Source of the DNA: Pseudomonas sp. N3-W | GTDB lineage: Bacteria; Pseudomonadota; Gammaproteobacteria; Pseudomonadales; Pseudomonadaceae | Direction: 5' to 3' | Length of the DNA stretch: 64,000 nucleotides | NCBI RefSeq assembly: GCF_024970185.1 | Contig: NZ_CP103965.1 | Span: 1,732,001-1,796,000, forward strand | Part shown: positions 1 through 9,191 of the stretch, piece by piece | How positions within the stretch are numbered: position 1 is the first letter of the stretch | Layout: each line of letters begins with the position of its first letter | Made by a program: the position numbers and the translations under genes | Notes under the pieces: model-generated | Database searches by the model: none | Seen by the model: the letters and a program-made list of their open reading frames with translations, nothing else | What the model was told of the DNA's origin: nothing

Positions 1-2
1 GC

Positions 3-755
3 AACGTCATGGGCACCCTGAACCTGCTCGAAGCGATTCGCCAGGTCGGCTGCGTCCGCGCCTGTGTGCTGGTGACCACCGACAAGGTCTACGCCAACAA
101 GGAATGGCTGTGGCCGTACCGCGAAGACGAAGCCCTGGGCGGTCACGATCCCTACAGCAGCAGCAAGGCCTGCTGTGAATTGCTGGCGCAGTCCTATGCC
201 GCGTCATTCTTTGCCGCCGATCGTTATGACGAGCACGGCTTGGCGCTGGCAACGGCTCGCGCCGGCAACGTGCTGGGTGGCGGCGACTTCGCCCCGGAAC
301 GGCTGATCCCGGATGTGCTCAAGGCCTGGTCTGCCGACGAACCCGTGACGTTGCGCTACCCGCAAGCCGTGCGCCCATGGCAGCACGCGCTGGAGCCGCT
401 GGCCGGTTACCTGCAACTGGCTGCCGGCCTCTACGAGCAGGGTCCGGATTTTGCCGGTGCGTGGAACTTCGGCCCCAGCGAAGCGGACATGTGCAGCGTC
501 GGCGAAGTGGTCGAACTGCTCGCCAGCCGCTGGCCGCAAGCCCGTGGTTTGCGCATCGAACCGAGCGACCTGCATGAGGCGGGCTTGTTGCGTCTGGACA
601 GCAGCCGTGCCCGCCAGCTGCTGGCCTGGCAGCCGCGCTGGTCGTTGCAGCAATGCCTGACCCAGACCCTTGACTGGCACCTGGCGTGGCAAAACGGTGA
701 CGACATGCGCGCCGTCACCCTGAACCAGTTGAACCTGTACCGAGGCGCGCTGTGA
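3..755 (+). CDS. rfbG: CDP-glucose 4,6-dehydratase, 3' part (5' end outside window)
   Basis: This is the C-terminal ~250 residues of an extended short-chain dehydrogenase that converts CDP-glucose to CDP-4-keto-6-deoxyglucose with bound NAD. The frame is open to the window edge and reads NVMGTLNLLEA, a typical internal helix of the family, so the true start lies upstream. The sequence TTDKVYANKEW followed by DPYSSSKACCELL supplies the TDKVY motif and the catalytic Tyr-x3-Lys. GNVLGGGDFAPERLIPD matches the substrate-binding segment of CDP-glucose dehydratases better than dTDP-glucose dehydratases. Its stop overlaps the GTG start of the next gene. The cytidylyltransferase rfbF is probably just upstream, which is inference. 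Confidence 0.88.
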   Translation, partial: NVMGTLNLLEAIRQVGCVRACVLVTTDKVYANKEWLWPYREDEALGGHDPYSSSKACCELLAQSYAASFFAADRYDEHGLALATARAGNVLGGGDFAPERLIPDVLKAWSADEPVTLRYPQAVRPWQHALEPLAGYLQLAAGLYEQGPDFAGAWNFGPSEADMCSVGEVVELLASRWPQARGLRIEPSDLHEAGLLRLDSSRARQLLAWQPRWSLQQCLTQTLDWHLAWQNGDDMRAVTLNQLNLYRGAL

Positions 756-1312
756 GCGAATTCCTGTTACAGGCATTGCCGCTGAACGGTTTGTTCAGCG
801 TGCAGCACAAGCGTTTCGAAGACGAGCGCGGGCATTTCGCCCGGCTGTTTTGCGAGGGCAGCCTGAGCGCCTTCGGCCAGGCGTTTCATATTCGTCAGAT
901 CAACCATTCGTGCACTCGCGAGCGCGGCAGTGTGCGCGGTCTGCATTACCAGGACGCCGATGCGCCGGAAGCCAAGCTGATTACCTGCCTGCGCGGCGAA
1001 GTCTGGGACGTGGCGGTGGATCTGCGCCCCGGCTCCGAGACGTTCCTGCACTGGCACGCCGAGCACCTGCGGGCCGGCGACGGTCGCAGCCTGTTGATCC
1101 CGGCCGGGTTCGCCCACGGCTTCCAGACGCTGACCGACGATGCCGAGCTGCTTTACTTGCACAGCGCCGACTACACGCCTGCCCACGAGGGTGGTTTGTC
1201 GGTGAACGATCCACGGCTGGCGATTGCCTGGCCGTTGTCTGTCAAAAATCTGTCAGCCAGGGACGCCAGCCATTCCTTGCTCGATCAACACTTTGCTGGA
1301 GTGCGTGTATGA
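752..1312 (+). CDS. rfbC: dTDP-4-dehydrorhamnose 3,5-epimerase-like cupin
   Basis: A 186-residue RmlC-family cupin that would epimerise the 4-keto-6-deoxy-sugar nucleotide made by the preceding dehydratase. The diagnostic segment QINHSCTRERGSVRGLHYQ gives the conserved strand with the HxQ metal and substrate region. GEVWDVAVDLRPGS and LIPAGFAHGFQTL follow in the usual order. The GTG start at 752 overlaps the previous stop, and the stop overlaps the next ATG, so the genes look translationally coupled. The neighbouring dehydratase is of the CDP-glucose type, so the real substrate is probably a CDP-sugar. The rfbC symbol reflects family membership only. Confidence 0.85.
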   Translation: MSEFLLQALPLNGLFSVQHKRFEDERGHFARLFCEGSLSAFGQAFHIRQINHSCTRERGSVRGLHYQDADAPEAKLITCLRGEVWDVAVDLRPGSETFLHWHAEHLRAGDGRSLLIPAGFAHGFQTLTDDAELLYLHSADYTPAHEGGLSVNDPRLAIAWPLSVKNLSARDASHSLLDQHFAGVRV

Positions 1313-2535
1313 ACTGCCGTGGTTGCGGGACTTCGCTGGCGTTGCCGCTGATCGATCTGGGCACCTCGCCGCCGTCCAATGCTTACGTACGCGCCGATCA
1401 GCTGGAGCAAGCCGAGCAATGGGTGCCGCTCAAGGTTGCCGTGTGCCAGCAATGCTGGCTGGTGCAGACCGAGGACTACACCCGCGCCGACAGCCTGTTC
1501 GACGCCGAGTACGCCTATTTCAGTTCGTTCTCCAGCACCTGGCTGGCCCACGCCGAGCGTTATGTGGCCGAGATGGTCGAGCGCTTCGGCCTGAACGCCG
1601 ACAGCCGCGTGGTGGAAATCGCCGCCAACGATGGCTACCTGTTGCAGTACGTGGCCGGGCGCGGCATTGCGTGCCTGGGCGTCGAGCCGACCCGCAGCAC
1701 CGCGCAAGCGGCCCGGGAAAAAGGCCTGGAAATTCGCGAGCTGTTCTTCGGTCGCGAAACCGCCTCGCAACTGGTCAGCGAAGGCTGGTCCGCCGACCTG
1801 ATGGCCGCCAACAACGTGCTGGCCCATGTGCCGGACATCAATGATTTCCTTGCCGGTTTTGCCACTCTGCTCAAACCCACCGGCGTGGCGACTTTCGAGT
1901 TTCCGCAATTGCTGACGCTGATGGCCGGCCAGCAATTCGACACCCTGTATCACGAGCACTATTCCTATCTGTCCCTGACTGCCGTGCAGACCTTATGCGA
2001 GCGCAATGGCCTGCAAGTGTTCGACGTCAGCCCGCTCTCGACCCATGGCGGCTCGTTGCGGGTGTTTGTGCAGCGCATGGACGGCGAACGCCGTGACGTA
2101 CAGCCAGCGGTGCAGCAACAGTTGCACGCCGAATTGGCGGCAGGTGTGAAAACCGCCGAGTACTACGCGACCCTCGCGCCTGCCGCCGAACGCATCAAGC
2201 ACGATCTGCTGCGTTTCCTGTTGCAGGCCAAGGCTGATGGCAAGCGCGTGGTCGGCTATGGCGCTGCGGCCAAGGGCAACACCTTGCTCAACTATGCCGG
2301 GGTCAAGCCGGATCTGCTGGCCTGGGTCGCCGATGCCAACCCGCACAAGCAGGGCAAGTACTTGCCGGGCAGTCGTATTCCGATTGTGTCGCCCGCGCTG
2401 ATCAATCTGGAAAAGCCCGATTACGTGCTGGTGCTGCCGTGGAACCTGTTGCACGAAGTCAGTCAGCAATTGGCCCAGGTGCGCGAATGGGGCGCTCGCT
2501 TCGTGATCGCCGTGCCCGAGTTGACCGTCCTGTGA
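1309..2535 (+). CDS. zinc-finger C-methyltransferase for deoxysugar nucleotide
   Basis: A 408-residue protein with three recognisable parts. The N-terminal zinc-binding domain starts MNCRGCG and has a second pair near CQQCWLVQTEDYT. The central SAM-binding methyltransferase has VVEIAANDGYLLQYV as its motif I. The C-terminal domain, VVGYGAAAKGNTLLNYAG to ADANPHKQGKYLPG, is typical of NDP-hexose C-methyltransferases such as the TylC3 type. It would add a methyl group to carbon 3 of a 4-keto-deoxysugar. The ATG at 1309 overlaps the preceding stop and gives the cysteine motif right at the N-terminus, so I prefer it to longer readings of the frame. Substrate identity is inferred from context. Confidence 0.85.
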   Translation: MNCRGCGTSLALPLIDLGTSPPSNAYVRADQLEQAEQWVPLKVAVCQQCWLVQTEDYTRADSLFDAEYAYFSSFSSTWLAHAERYVAEMVERFGLNADSRVVEIAANDGYLLQYVAGRGIACLGVEPTRSTAQAAREKGLEIRELFFGRETASQLVSEGWSADLMAANNVLAHVPDINDFLAGFATLLKPTGVATFEFPQLLTLMAGQQFDTLYHEHYSYLSLTAVQTLCERNGLQVFDVSPLSTHGGSLRVFVQRMDGERRDVQPAVQQQLHAELAAGVKTAEYYATLAPAAERIKHDLLRFLLQAKADGKRVVGYGAAAKGNTLLNYAGVKPDLLAWVADANPHKQGKYLPGSRIPIVSPALINLEKPDYVLVLPWNLLHEVSQQLAQVREWGARFVIAVPELTVL

Positions 2536-3389
2536 AGGTGCTGGTCACCGGTGCTACCGGGTTTGTCGGGCGGCATCTGGTCGCGGCGCTGCTCGCCCGT
2601 GGCTGCGAAGTGCGTGCTGTGGCACGGAATGCCGAAACGGCGGCGAGCCTGCCGTGGATCAATGCCGTGGAATTCATGGCGGCGGATATTCACGCCGCCG
2701 ACCTGGACATCACCGCGCTCGCTGATGGCATTGATGTGCTCGCGCACCTGGCGTGGCCCGGTTTGCCGAATTATCAGGCGCTGTTTCATTTCGAACACAA
2801 CCTGATGGCCGACTACCGGTTCATCAAAGGGGCGGTCGAGGCGGGCGTGTCGCAGGTACTGGTCACCGGCACCTGTTTCGAATACGGCATGCAGAGTGGA
2901 CCGCTCACCGAGCAGACCTCGCCGCAGCCGGCCAATCCCTATGGCTTGGCTAAAAATACGCTACGTCTTTTCCTGGAAAATTTGCAGCGTGTGCAACCGT
3001 TCACCTTGCAATGGGCGCGGCTGTTTTACCTGCATGGCGAGGGCCAGAACCCCAACAGTTTGCTGGCCGCGCTGGATCGGGCGATTGATGCCGGTGACGC
3101 CACCTTCAACATGTCGGCGGGTGAACAACTGCGTGATTATCTGGCGATCGGCACCGCTGCCGCTCACCTCGGCGCCATCGTGCAACAACGGGATTTCAAC
3201 GGGCTGGTCAATTGTTCCAGCGGTCAGCCGATATCGGTCAGGGCACTGGTGGAACAACGCCTGCGTGAGCGCGGCGCTTCGATCAGTCTGAACCTGGGCC
3301 ACTACCCATACCCGACCCACGAACCGATGGCGTTCTGGGGCGTGGCGGACCGTTTGCAACAGCTACTGGGAGCAGAGCATGAGGCATGA
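2532..3389 (+). CDS. NAD-dependent epimerase/dehydratase family sugar reductase
   Basis: A 285-residue extended SDR protein. The GTG start at 2532 overlaps the previous stop and places the Rossmann motif VTGATGFVGRHLV at the N-terminus as expected. TCFEYG and NPYGLAKNTLRLF provide the catalytic Ser/Thr region and the Tyr-x3-Lys pair. At 285 residues it is a little short for sugar 4,6-dehydratases, which fits a 4-keto reductase or epimerase acting late in the deoxysugar pathway. It lies between two C-methyltransferase-like genes and overlaps the next gene by 11 bases. The exact reaction cannot be deduced. Confidence 0.8.
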   Translation: MKVLVTGATGFVGRHLVAALLARGCEVRAVARNAETAASLPWINAVEFMAADIHAADLDITALADGIDVLAHLAWPGLPNYQALFHFEHNLMADYRFIKGAVEAGVSQVLVTGTCFEYGMQSGPLTEQTSPQPANPYGLAKNTLRLFLENLQRVQPFTLQWARLFYLHGEGQNPNSLLAALDRAIDAGDATFNMSAGEQLRDYLAIGTAAAHLGAIVQQRDFNGLVNCSSGQPISVRALVEQRLRERGASISLNLGHYPYPTHEPMAFWGVADRLQQLLGAEHEA

Positions 3390-4449
3390 ACTGTATCGGG
3401 TCGCCGACCTGCCGGTGTTGCAGAATCGCACCTTCGCCGACCCGCAGTCGGCCAGGGCGTCGGCCAGCGCCGACATGGTGCTGGTGCAGGATGAAACCAG
3501 CGGGCTGATCTTCAATCAGGCATTCGATGCCGACAAGCTCAGCTATGACGCCGACTACCAGAACGAGCAGGCGCATTCCGGCCAGTTCCAGCAGCACCTG
3601 AACGATGTGGAAGGGATTATCGCCCGCCACTTCAAGGGCCGGGAACTGATTGAAGTCGGCTGCGGCAAAGGCTATTTCCTGGAGTTGTTGAAGGACCGTG
3701 GCTACGCCATCACCGGCATCGACCCTGCTTACGAAGGCGACAACGCCGACGTGATCAAGGCGCCGTTCACCCGTGGCCTGGGCCTGGCGGCGGACGCCAT
3801 CGTCCTGCGCCATGTGCTGGAACATATTCAGGACCCGGTGAGTTTTCTGGTGTCGATGGCCGAAGCCAATCAGGGCGGGCAGATCTACATCGAAGTACCG
3901 TGTTTGGACTGGATCCTCGACCATCGCGCCTGGTTCGACCTGTTCTACGAACACGTCAATTATTTCCGCCTCGATGACCTGCGCCGGATGTTCGGCACCG
4001 TGCACGAGGCCGGCCATCTGTTCGGTGGCCAATACCTGTACATCGTCGCCGACCTTTCGACCTTGCGCCTGACCCCGGAGCAGCCGGTGCCGCGCCTGCA
4101 ATTGCCGGATGATTTCACCGCCAGCCTCGAGCGTGCGGTGCAGATCATTCAGGCCGCTCCCGAGCAGGGTTCGGCGATCTGGGGCGCATCGTCCAAAGGC
4201 GTGATTTATTCGCTGTTCCTGCAACGGGCCGGGGTGGCGGTGGATCGCGTGGTGGACATCAATCCGGCCAAGCAGGGGCGTTACCTGCCACTGAGCGGCG
4301 TGCGGGTGTCGTCGCCGCAAGAGGCCATGGATGCGTTGCCCGAAGGCGCCAACCTGTTTGTGATGAACTCCAACTATCTCGAAGAAATCAAGCGGATGAC
4401 CGGTGGACGCTACGTCTATCACGCCGTCGACAGTGCTTCGTTCCAGTGA
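3379..4449 (+). CDS. class I SAM-dependent methyltransferase with C-methyltransferase-type C-terminus
   Basis: A 356-residue protein. The methyltransferase core has LIEVGCGKGYFLELL as motif I and IVLRHVLEHIQDP as the post-I segment. The C-terminal part, AIWGASSKGVIYSLFLQ to VDINPAKQGRYLP, parallels the C-terminal domain of the methyltransferase two genes upstream, so the two are distant paralogues. Unlike that gene it lacks the N-terminal cysteine motif. It probably modifies the same branched deoxysugar or a related glycan residue. Both ends overlap neighbours, which supports one transcription unit. Confidence 0.82.
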   Translation: MRHELYRVADLPVLQNRTFADPQSARASASADMVLVQDETSGLIFNQAFDADKLSYDADYQNEQAHSGQFQQHLNDVEGIIARHFKGRELIEVGCGKGYFLELLKDRGYAITGIDPAYEGDNADVIKAPFTRGLGLAADAIVLRHVLEHIQDPVSFLVSMAEANQGGQIYIEVPCLDWILDHRAWFDLFYEHVNYFRLDDLRRMFGTVHEAGHLFGGQYLYIVADLSTLRLTPEQPVPRLQLPDDFTASLERAVQIIQAAPEQGSAIWGASSKGVIYSLFLQRAGVAVDRVVDINPAKQGRYLPLSGVRVSSPQEAMDALPEGANLFVMNSNYLEEIKRMTGGRYVYHAVDSASFQ

Positions 4450-5204
4450 CTATTGAGACTTTCAAAATGACTGACAACACCATCAATAAAGCTTTCGAAG
4501 CCGAGTGCCAGGCAGAAATCGCCCGTCAGGGCGACGACCAGAAACTGACCGGTCTGGCCCGGGATTTCTTCAACGAGTCGGCCAGACACAAGTACAGCTA
4601 TCACTTCTCGTGGATGGGGCGTCCGATCATCCAGCTGCCCCAAGACATGATGGCGATGCAAGAGATCATCTGGCAGGTCAAGCCGGACCTGGTGATCGAA
4701 TGCGGCATCGCCCACGGCGGCTCGATCATCTACTACGCCTCGCTGCTGGAGCTGCAAGGCCACGGCGAAGTGCTTGGCATCGACCTGGACATCCGCCCGC
4801 ACAACCGCGAAGCCATCGAAAGCCACCCGATGAGCAAGCGCATCAAGATGATCGAAGGTTCGAGCATCGACCCGGCCATCGCCGCTCAAGTGCGTGCCGC
4901 CGCCGAAGGCAAGAAAGTCATTCTGGTGCTCGATTCCAACCACACCCACGACCACGTGCTGGAAGAGCTGCGCCTCTACGCACCCCTGGTGTCGGTGGGC
5001 AGCTATTGCGTGGTGATGGACACCGTCGTTGAAGACATGCCGGCCGACTTCTTTCCGGACCGTCCATGGGGCCCGGGCGACAACCCGAAAACCGCCGTGT
5101 GGAAGTACCTGGAAGAGAACAAGCATTTTGAAATCGACCAGCAGATGCAAAACAAGCTGCTGCTCACCGTGGCACCGGACGGCTACCTGCGTCGCGTTCG
5201 TTGA
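4446..5204 (+). CDS. CmcI-family methyltransferase / cephalosporin hydroxylase-like protein
   Basis: A 252-residue protein of the CmcI or rhamnosyl O-methyltransferase family. This is a SAM-binding fold often annotated as cephalosporin hydroxylase and often found in polysaccharide clusters. The motif LVIECGIAHGGSIIYYASLL is the conserved glycine-rich SAM-binding segment. VLVLDSNHTHDHVLEELRLYAPLVS is typical of the family and carries the metal-binding acidic and histidine residues; only part of it is quoted as key residues D, H, D, H. The GTG at 4446 overlaps the previous stop. An in-frame ATG at 4467 is an equally possible start. A sugar O-methyltransferase role is inferred from the neighbours. 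Confidence 0.8.
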   Translation: MTIETFKMTDNTINKAFEAECQAEIARQGDDQKLTGLARDFFNESARHKYSYHFSWMGRPIIQLPQDMMAMQEIIWQVKPDLVIECGIAHGGSIIYYASLLELQGHGEVLGIDLDIRPHNREAIESHPMSKRIKMIEGSSIDPAIAAQVRAAAEGKKVILVLDSNHTHDHVLEELRLYAPLVSVGSYCVVMDTVVEDMPADFFPDRPWGPGDNPKTAVWKYLEENKHFEIDQQMQNKLLLTVAPDGYLRRVR

Positions 5205-5260
5205 TTCAGCACCATTATTCAAGCGTTAATCAGGCGTTTCGCCGGTTGTGGGGAGAGGTT

Positions 5261-8176
5261 ATGCAAGGCAAGTCCGTTTCTGAGCACACGTTGCCACTCA
5301 ATGAGTTGCTGACGGTGGTGTTGATTTCCCACAACCGTCCGGCTTTCTTGCGCAGGGCGATGAAGTATTACGGTGCCTTTCCTTGCAAAGTGCTGGTACT
5401 GGACTCTGCTACCGAGCATTTCCAGGGCGAACTCCCGGAGGTTGAATACCGGCACGTACCGCAATTTGCCTACAGCGGCTTCCAGGCCAAACTGGCCTAT
5501 GGCGTGGATCAGGTGACCACCCCGTACATGGTGCTGGCGGCCGATGATGACTTTATCCTGCTGGACGCATTGTTCGAGTCGCTGGGCTTCCTGGAAGCCA
5601 ACCAGGACTACGGGATGTGCCACGGCTACTGCCTGATGTACCTGGCGCTCGGCGGCAGCGTGAACTACTACCGCCGCGACAAGAAGGTCTGCGAGGACTA
5701 TGCGTCCGAGCGGCCTCAGGATCGCGTGGTCGACTACATGCGCCAGTACCTGCCGCCGTTCTATGCCGTGACACGCACCACACTGATGAAATCCTGGTAT
5801 TCGCTGTTGCCGCCGGGTACCAGTTTCCAATGGCAGGAAATCGGTCACGTGTATTACATGCTGGCGTGCGCCAAGGCGCGGATCCTGCCGATGGCCTACG
5901 TGGTGCGTGAGATCAACTACGGTAACTCCGAGCACAACACCGAGGTCTATCACACGCTGACCTACACCGATGCCAAATCGGTGGCTGAACGTGAAGCCTT
6001 TGCCCAATTCCTGGGGGCGTTGCCGACCGCCATCAAGGACCTTGACGCCGAGCAAGGCAAGGCGTTTGCCCTGGAAAGCTTCGCGGCCATGGTCGACAGT
6101 CTGCAAACCGGGCGATCGCTGACCGCAGAGCTGATCTTCGAGTCCAACTGGAATCAGTCCCTCAAAGTCCCGGAGCGTCGTTTCGGCCCCAAGCAGTACG
6201 TCGAAATGCCGTTTTACAATCAGACGTTTTTCGATTTCCTGACCCGGCTGGAATTCATGCTGCACGCCATGCCGGCCGGGCGCGTCCAGTTGCAACGCCT
6301 CGAAGGCGTATGGACGCAGCAGGCCCACTTGCTGCGTGCGCGTAACAACGATACGCCGGAAAGTGTGGTCGACCGTTTGTGGCAAGCCCATGACCGCAAC
6401 GCCTTCAACCTGACGGTGGTCAAGCGTCTGGCGGCGCAACTGCAACTGCTGGGCGAGGACGACGAGGCGCAGACCATGGGCGAATGGATCGCACGCCTTG
6501 AGGCGCTGTCGGTCGAGGATCATCCCCCGGCGTTCGACAACATGCAGTCGGGTCGTCTGCTGAAATGGCTGGAGACGCGCGAGCCCGATGCACAGCAGGC
6601 CGAGTTGATTGCCGGGCACCTGGCAGCCAACAATGGCGGTCCGCAGTTCGGTATTTTCCTGCTGGACCTGGACAATGACATCGACAAGTTGCAGGCCACC
6701 CTCGACAGCCTGGTCGAAGGTTGCAGCAAGGCCTTCAAGATCGTCGTGTTCACCACCGGCGAACCACCGGCAGCGACCACCGCGCAAAACACCCTGCACT
6801 TTGTCCGGGTCACGCCAAACAATTTCGTCGACAAGCTGAATCAGAGCGCCCGTCAGTCGCCGTGCGACTGGCTGCTGCTGGCGCAAGCGGGTGACGAGTT
6901 CACCGCCGGCGGCCTGTTGCGCGCCAGCCTGGAGCTGATGTCAGCTGCTGACATTCGCGCCGTGGCCACCGACGAAATCCAGCGCACCGCCGAAGGCGCG
7001 CTGGTAGACGTGTTCCGTCCGGGCTTCAACCTCGACCTGCTGCAAAGCATACCGGCGCTGATGGCGCGCCACTGGCTGATTCGTCGGGACGTGTTGATCG
7101 AGGTCGGTGGTTATCAGGCCGACTTCAGCAAGGCGCTGGAACTGGACTTGCTGCTGCGCATCATCGAGCAGGGCGGCCTTGCCGGCCTGGCGCACCTCGA
7201 CGAACCGCTGCTGATCACTCAGGCACCGGTGCTGGAAGAAAATGCCGACGAACGTCAGGCATTGCTGCGTCACCTGGGCAATCGCGGCTACAAGGCGAAG
7301 ATCACCTCGCAGGAGCCAGGCACCTATCAGGTCGATTACCGTCACGCCGAGCGCCCGATGGTGTCGATCATCGTGCCCGCCGGGGATGACCAGCCTGCGC
7401 TGCAACGCTGCCTGGACGGCGTGCTGCTCAGAACGCGTTACACCCGCTATGAAGTGCTGATTGCGGCTAATCCGAATCAGTCGGCTGCCATCAACGACTG
7501 GTTGGGCACCCTGCACAATGCCAGGGTGCGGGTGCTGTATGCCGATCAACCGTTGAGTGAAGTGGCTTTGTGCAACGCTGTGAGCCAGGAGGCGCAGGGC
7601 GAATACCTGGTGCTGATGGCCGCTGATGCTGAAGTGGTTAACCCGAACTGGATCGAGTCGTTGCTCAACCACGCCCAGCGTCCGGAAGTGGGCATCGTTG
7701 GCGCCAAGCTGGTCAACCGCGACGGCAAGATCGCTCAGGCCGGCCTCATTCTGGGCATGAACGGTGGTGTCGGTTCGGCCTTTGTCGGGGAAAAGCACGA
7801 CGCCAGCGTGTACATGCAACGATTGGCCGTGGAGCAGAACTACAGCGCCGTATCGAAGGTATGCCTGATGGTGCGCAAAGAGCTGTTTGACGCTTTGGGT
7901 GGCCTGGACGAGGTGACTTTCGCTGACGGTTTCAGCGACGTTGATCTGTGCCTCAAGGCCGGTCACGCCGGTTATCTCACGGTGTGGACGCCGCTGGTTC
8001 AGGTCCTTCACAACGGCAACCTGCCGCAAGCGCCAGAGTCGCTCGCTGCACTGCGTGAAAAATGGTCCGCTGCCTTCGCTCAGGACTCTGCCTATAACGC
8101 CAACCTGGCCCTGACCGGCAAAGGTTTCACGCTGGGCGAAAGCACCCCGATCAACTGGGCGCAGTTGCTCGCATAG
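5261..8176 (+). CDS. two-domain glycosyltransferase (TIGR00180-type plus GT2)
   Basis: A 971-residue soluble glycosyltransferase. The N-terminal domain begins VVLISHNRPAFLRRAMKYY and carries the metal-binding acidic cluster LAADDDFILLD, as in TIGR00180 family transferases. The C-terminal domain restarts with VSIIVPAGDDQPALQRCLDG, a GT2 entry motif. It ends with GGLDEVTFADGFSDVDLCLKAG, the acceptor-side motif of rhamnosyl-type transferases. Its own DxD position reads MAADAEVVNPNW, which is weaker than the usual NDD. The ATG at 5261 follows GGGGAGAGG by two bases. A longer TTG reading at 5201 has no comparable ribosome site. It probably extends the O-glycan on flagellin, like the Fgt proteins of P. 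syringae. Confidence 0.83.
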   Translation: MQGKSVSEHTLPLNELLTVVLISHNRPAFLRRAMKYYGAFPCKVLVLDSATEHFQGELPEVEYRHVPQFAYSGFQAKLAYGVDQVTTPYMVLAADDDFILLDALFESLGFLEANQDYGMCHGYCLMYLALGGSVNYYRRDKKVCEDYASERPQDRVVDYMRQYLPPFYAVTRTTLMKSWYSLLPPGTSFQWQEIGHVYYMLACAKARILPMAYVVREINYGNSEHNTEVYHTLTYTDAKSVAEREAFAQFLGALPTAIKDLDAEQGKAFALESFAAMVDSLQTGRSLTAELIFESNWNQSLKVPERRFGPKQYVEMPFYNQTFFDFLTRLEFMLHAMPAGRVQLQRLEGVWTQQAHLLRARNNDTPESVVDRLWQAHDRNAFNLTVVKRLAAQLQLLGEDDEAQTMGEWIARLEALSVEDHPPAFDNMQSGRLLKWLETREPDAQQAELIAGHLAANNGGPQFGIFLLDLDNDIDKLQATLDSLVEGCSKAFKIVVFTTGEPPAATTAQNTLHFVRVTPNNFVDKLNQSARQSPCDWLLLAQAGDEFTAGGLLRASLELMSAADIRAVATDEIQRTAEGALVDVFRPGFNLDLLQSIPALMARHWLIRRDVLIEVGGYQADFSKALELDLLLRIIEQGGLAGLAHLDEPLLITQAPVLEENADERQALLRHLGNRGYKAKITSQEPGTYQVDYRHAERPMVSIIVPAGDDQPALQRCLDGVLLRTRYTRYEVLIAANPNQSAAINDWLGTLHNARVRVLYADQPLSEVALCNAVSQEAQGEYLVLMAADAEVVNPNWIESLLNHAQRPEVGIVGAKLVNRDGKIAQAGLILGMNGGVGSAFVGEKHDASVYMQRLAVEQNYSAVSKVCLMVRKELFDALGGLDEVTFADGFSDVDLCLKAGHAGYLTVWTPLVQVLHNGNLPQAPESLAALREKWSAAFAQDSAYNANLALTGKGFTLGESTPINWAQLLA

Positions 8177-8189
8177 AAGGATTCCCGGC

Positions 8190-9191
8190 ATGTTCAACGG
8201 CAAATCGATTTTCATCTCCGGTGGCACCGGTTCGTTCGGGCGCAATTTCATCCGCCGCTTGCTGGAGCAATACCAGCCCAAGCGGGTGGTGGTGTTCTCC
8301 CGCGACGAGCTCAAGCAGTACGAGATGCAGCAGACGTTCAACGCACCGTGCATGCGCTATTTTCTTGGCGACGTGCGCGACGCCGAGCGTTTGCGCCAGG
8401 CCATGCGCGGTATCGATTACGTGGTGCATGCCGCGGCCCTCAAGCAGGTGCCGGCAGCGGAGTACAACCCCACCGAATGCATTCGCACCAACGTCAATGG
8501 CGCGGAAAACATCATCGCCGCCGCCATCGATAACGGCGTGAAGCAAGTGGTGGCGCTGTCCACCGACAAGGCGGCCAGCCCGATCAATCTGTACGGCGCC
8601 ACCAAGTTGCTGTCGGACAAACTGTTTGTCGCCGCCAATAACATTGCCGGCGAACAGCAGACCCGTTTTGCCGTGGTGCGCTACGGCAACGTGGCGGGTT
8701 CGCGGGGCTCTGTCGTGCCGTTTTTCAGCAAGCTGATCAACGAAGGCGCAACCGAACTGCCCATCACCGACGAGCGCATGACGCGCTTCTGGATCACCCT
8801 CGATCACGGTGTGCAATTTGTCCTCGACAGCTTTGCGCGGATGCACGGTGGTGAAGTGTTCGTGCCGAAAATCCCGTCGATCCGCATCGTCGATCTGGCG
8901 CTGGGCATGGCCGGGCATCTGCCGCACAAGCACGTCGGCATTCGTCCGGGGGAAAAACTCCACGAGCTGATGGTGCCGCTGGACGATGCGCGCATGACTC
9001 TGGAATTCGCCGATCACTACACCATTCAACCGTCGATTCGCTTCACCAGCGTCGACGTGGATTTTGCCGTGGACAAGTTGGGCGAGCAGGGCCGACCGGT
9101 GAGCGAAGATTTTGAATACCGCTCCGACACCAACCCGCAGTTCCTCTCGGTAGGGCAGATTGCGGACCTGCATGCGAGCCTGCCGGCATGA
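8190..9191 (+). CDS. pseB: UDP-N-acetylglucosamine 4,6-dehydratase (inverting) PseB
   Basis: A 333-residue SDR enzyme that starts pseudaminic acid synthesis by dehydrating UDP-GlcNAc with inversion at C5. The NADP-binding loop ISGGTGSFGRNFIRRLL and the phrase FSRDELKQYEMQ are diagnostic of PseB. STDKAASPINLYGATK contains the Ser-Thr-Asp-Lys and Tyr-x3-Lys catalytic residues. VRYGNVAGSRGSVVPFF is also family-typical. It starts 13 bases after the glycosyltransferase, with AGAAGGA just upstream, and overlaps pseC by four bases. Confidence 0.96.
   Translation: MFNGKSIFISGGTGSFGRNFIRRLLEQYQPKRVVVFSRDELKQYEMQQTFNAPCMRYFLGDVRDAERLRQAMRGIDYVVHAAALKQVPAAEYNPTECIRTNVNGAENIIAAAIDNGVKQVVALSTDKAASPINLYGATKLLSDKLFVAANNIAGEQQTRFAVVRYGNVAGSRGSVVPFFSKLINEGATELPITDERMTRFWITLDHGVQFVLDSFARMHGGEVFVPKIPSIRIVDLALGMAGHLPHKHVGIRPGEKLHELMVPLDDARMTLEFADHYTIQPSIRFTSVDVDFAVDKLGEQGRPVSEDFEYRSDTNPQFLSVGQIADLHASLPA

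Noticed and set aside
2439..2531. Longer N-terminus for the epimerase starting inside the methyltransferase gene
   Set aside because: It would add about 31 residues before the Rossmann motif. GTG 2532, overlapping the stop, gives the family-standard start.
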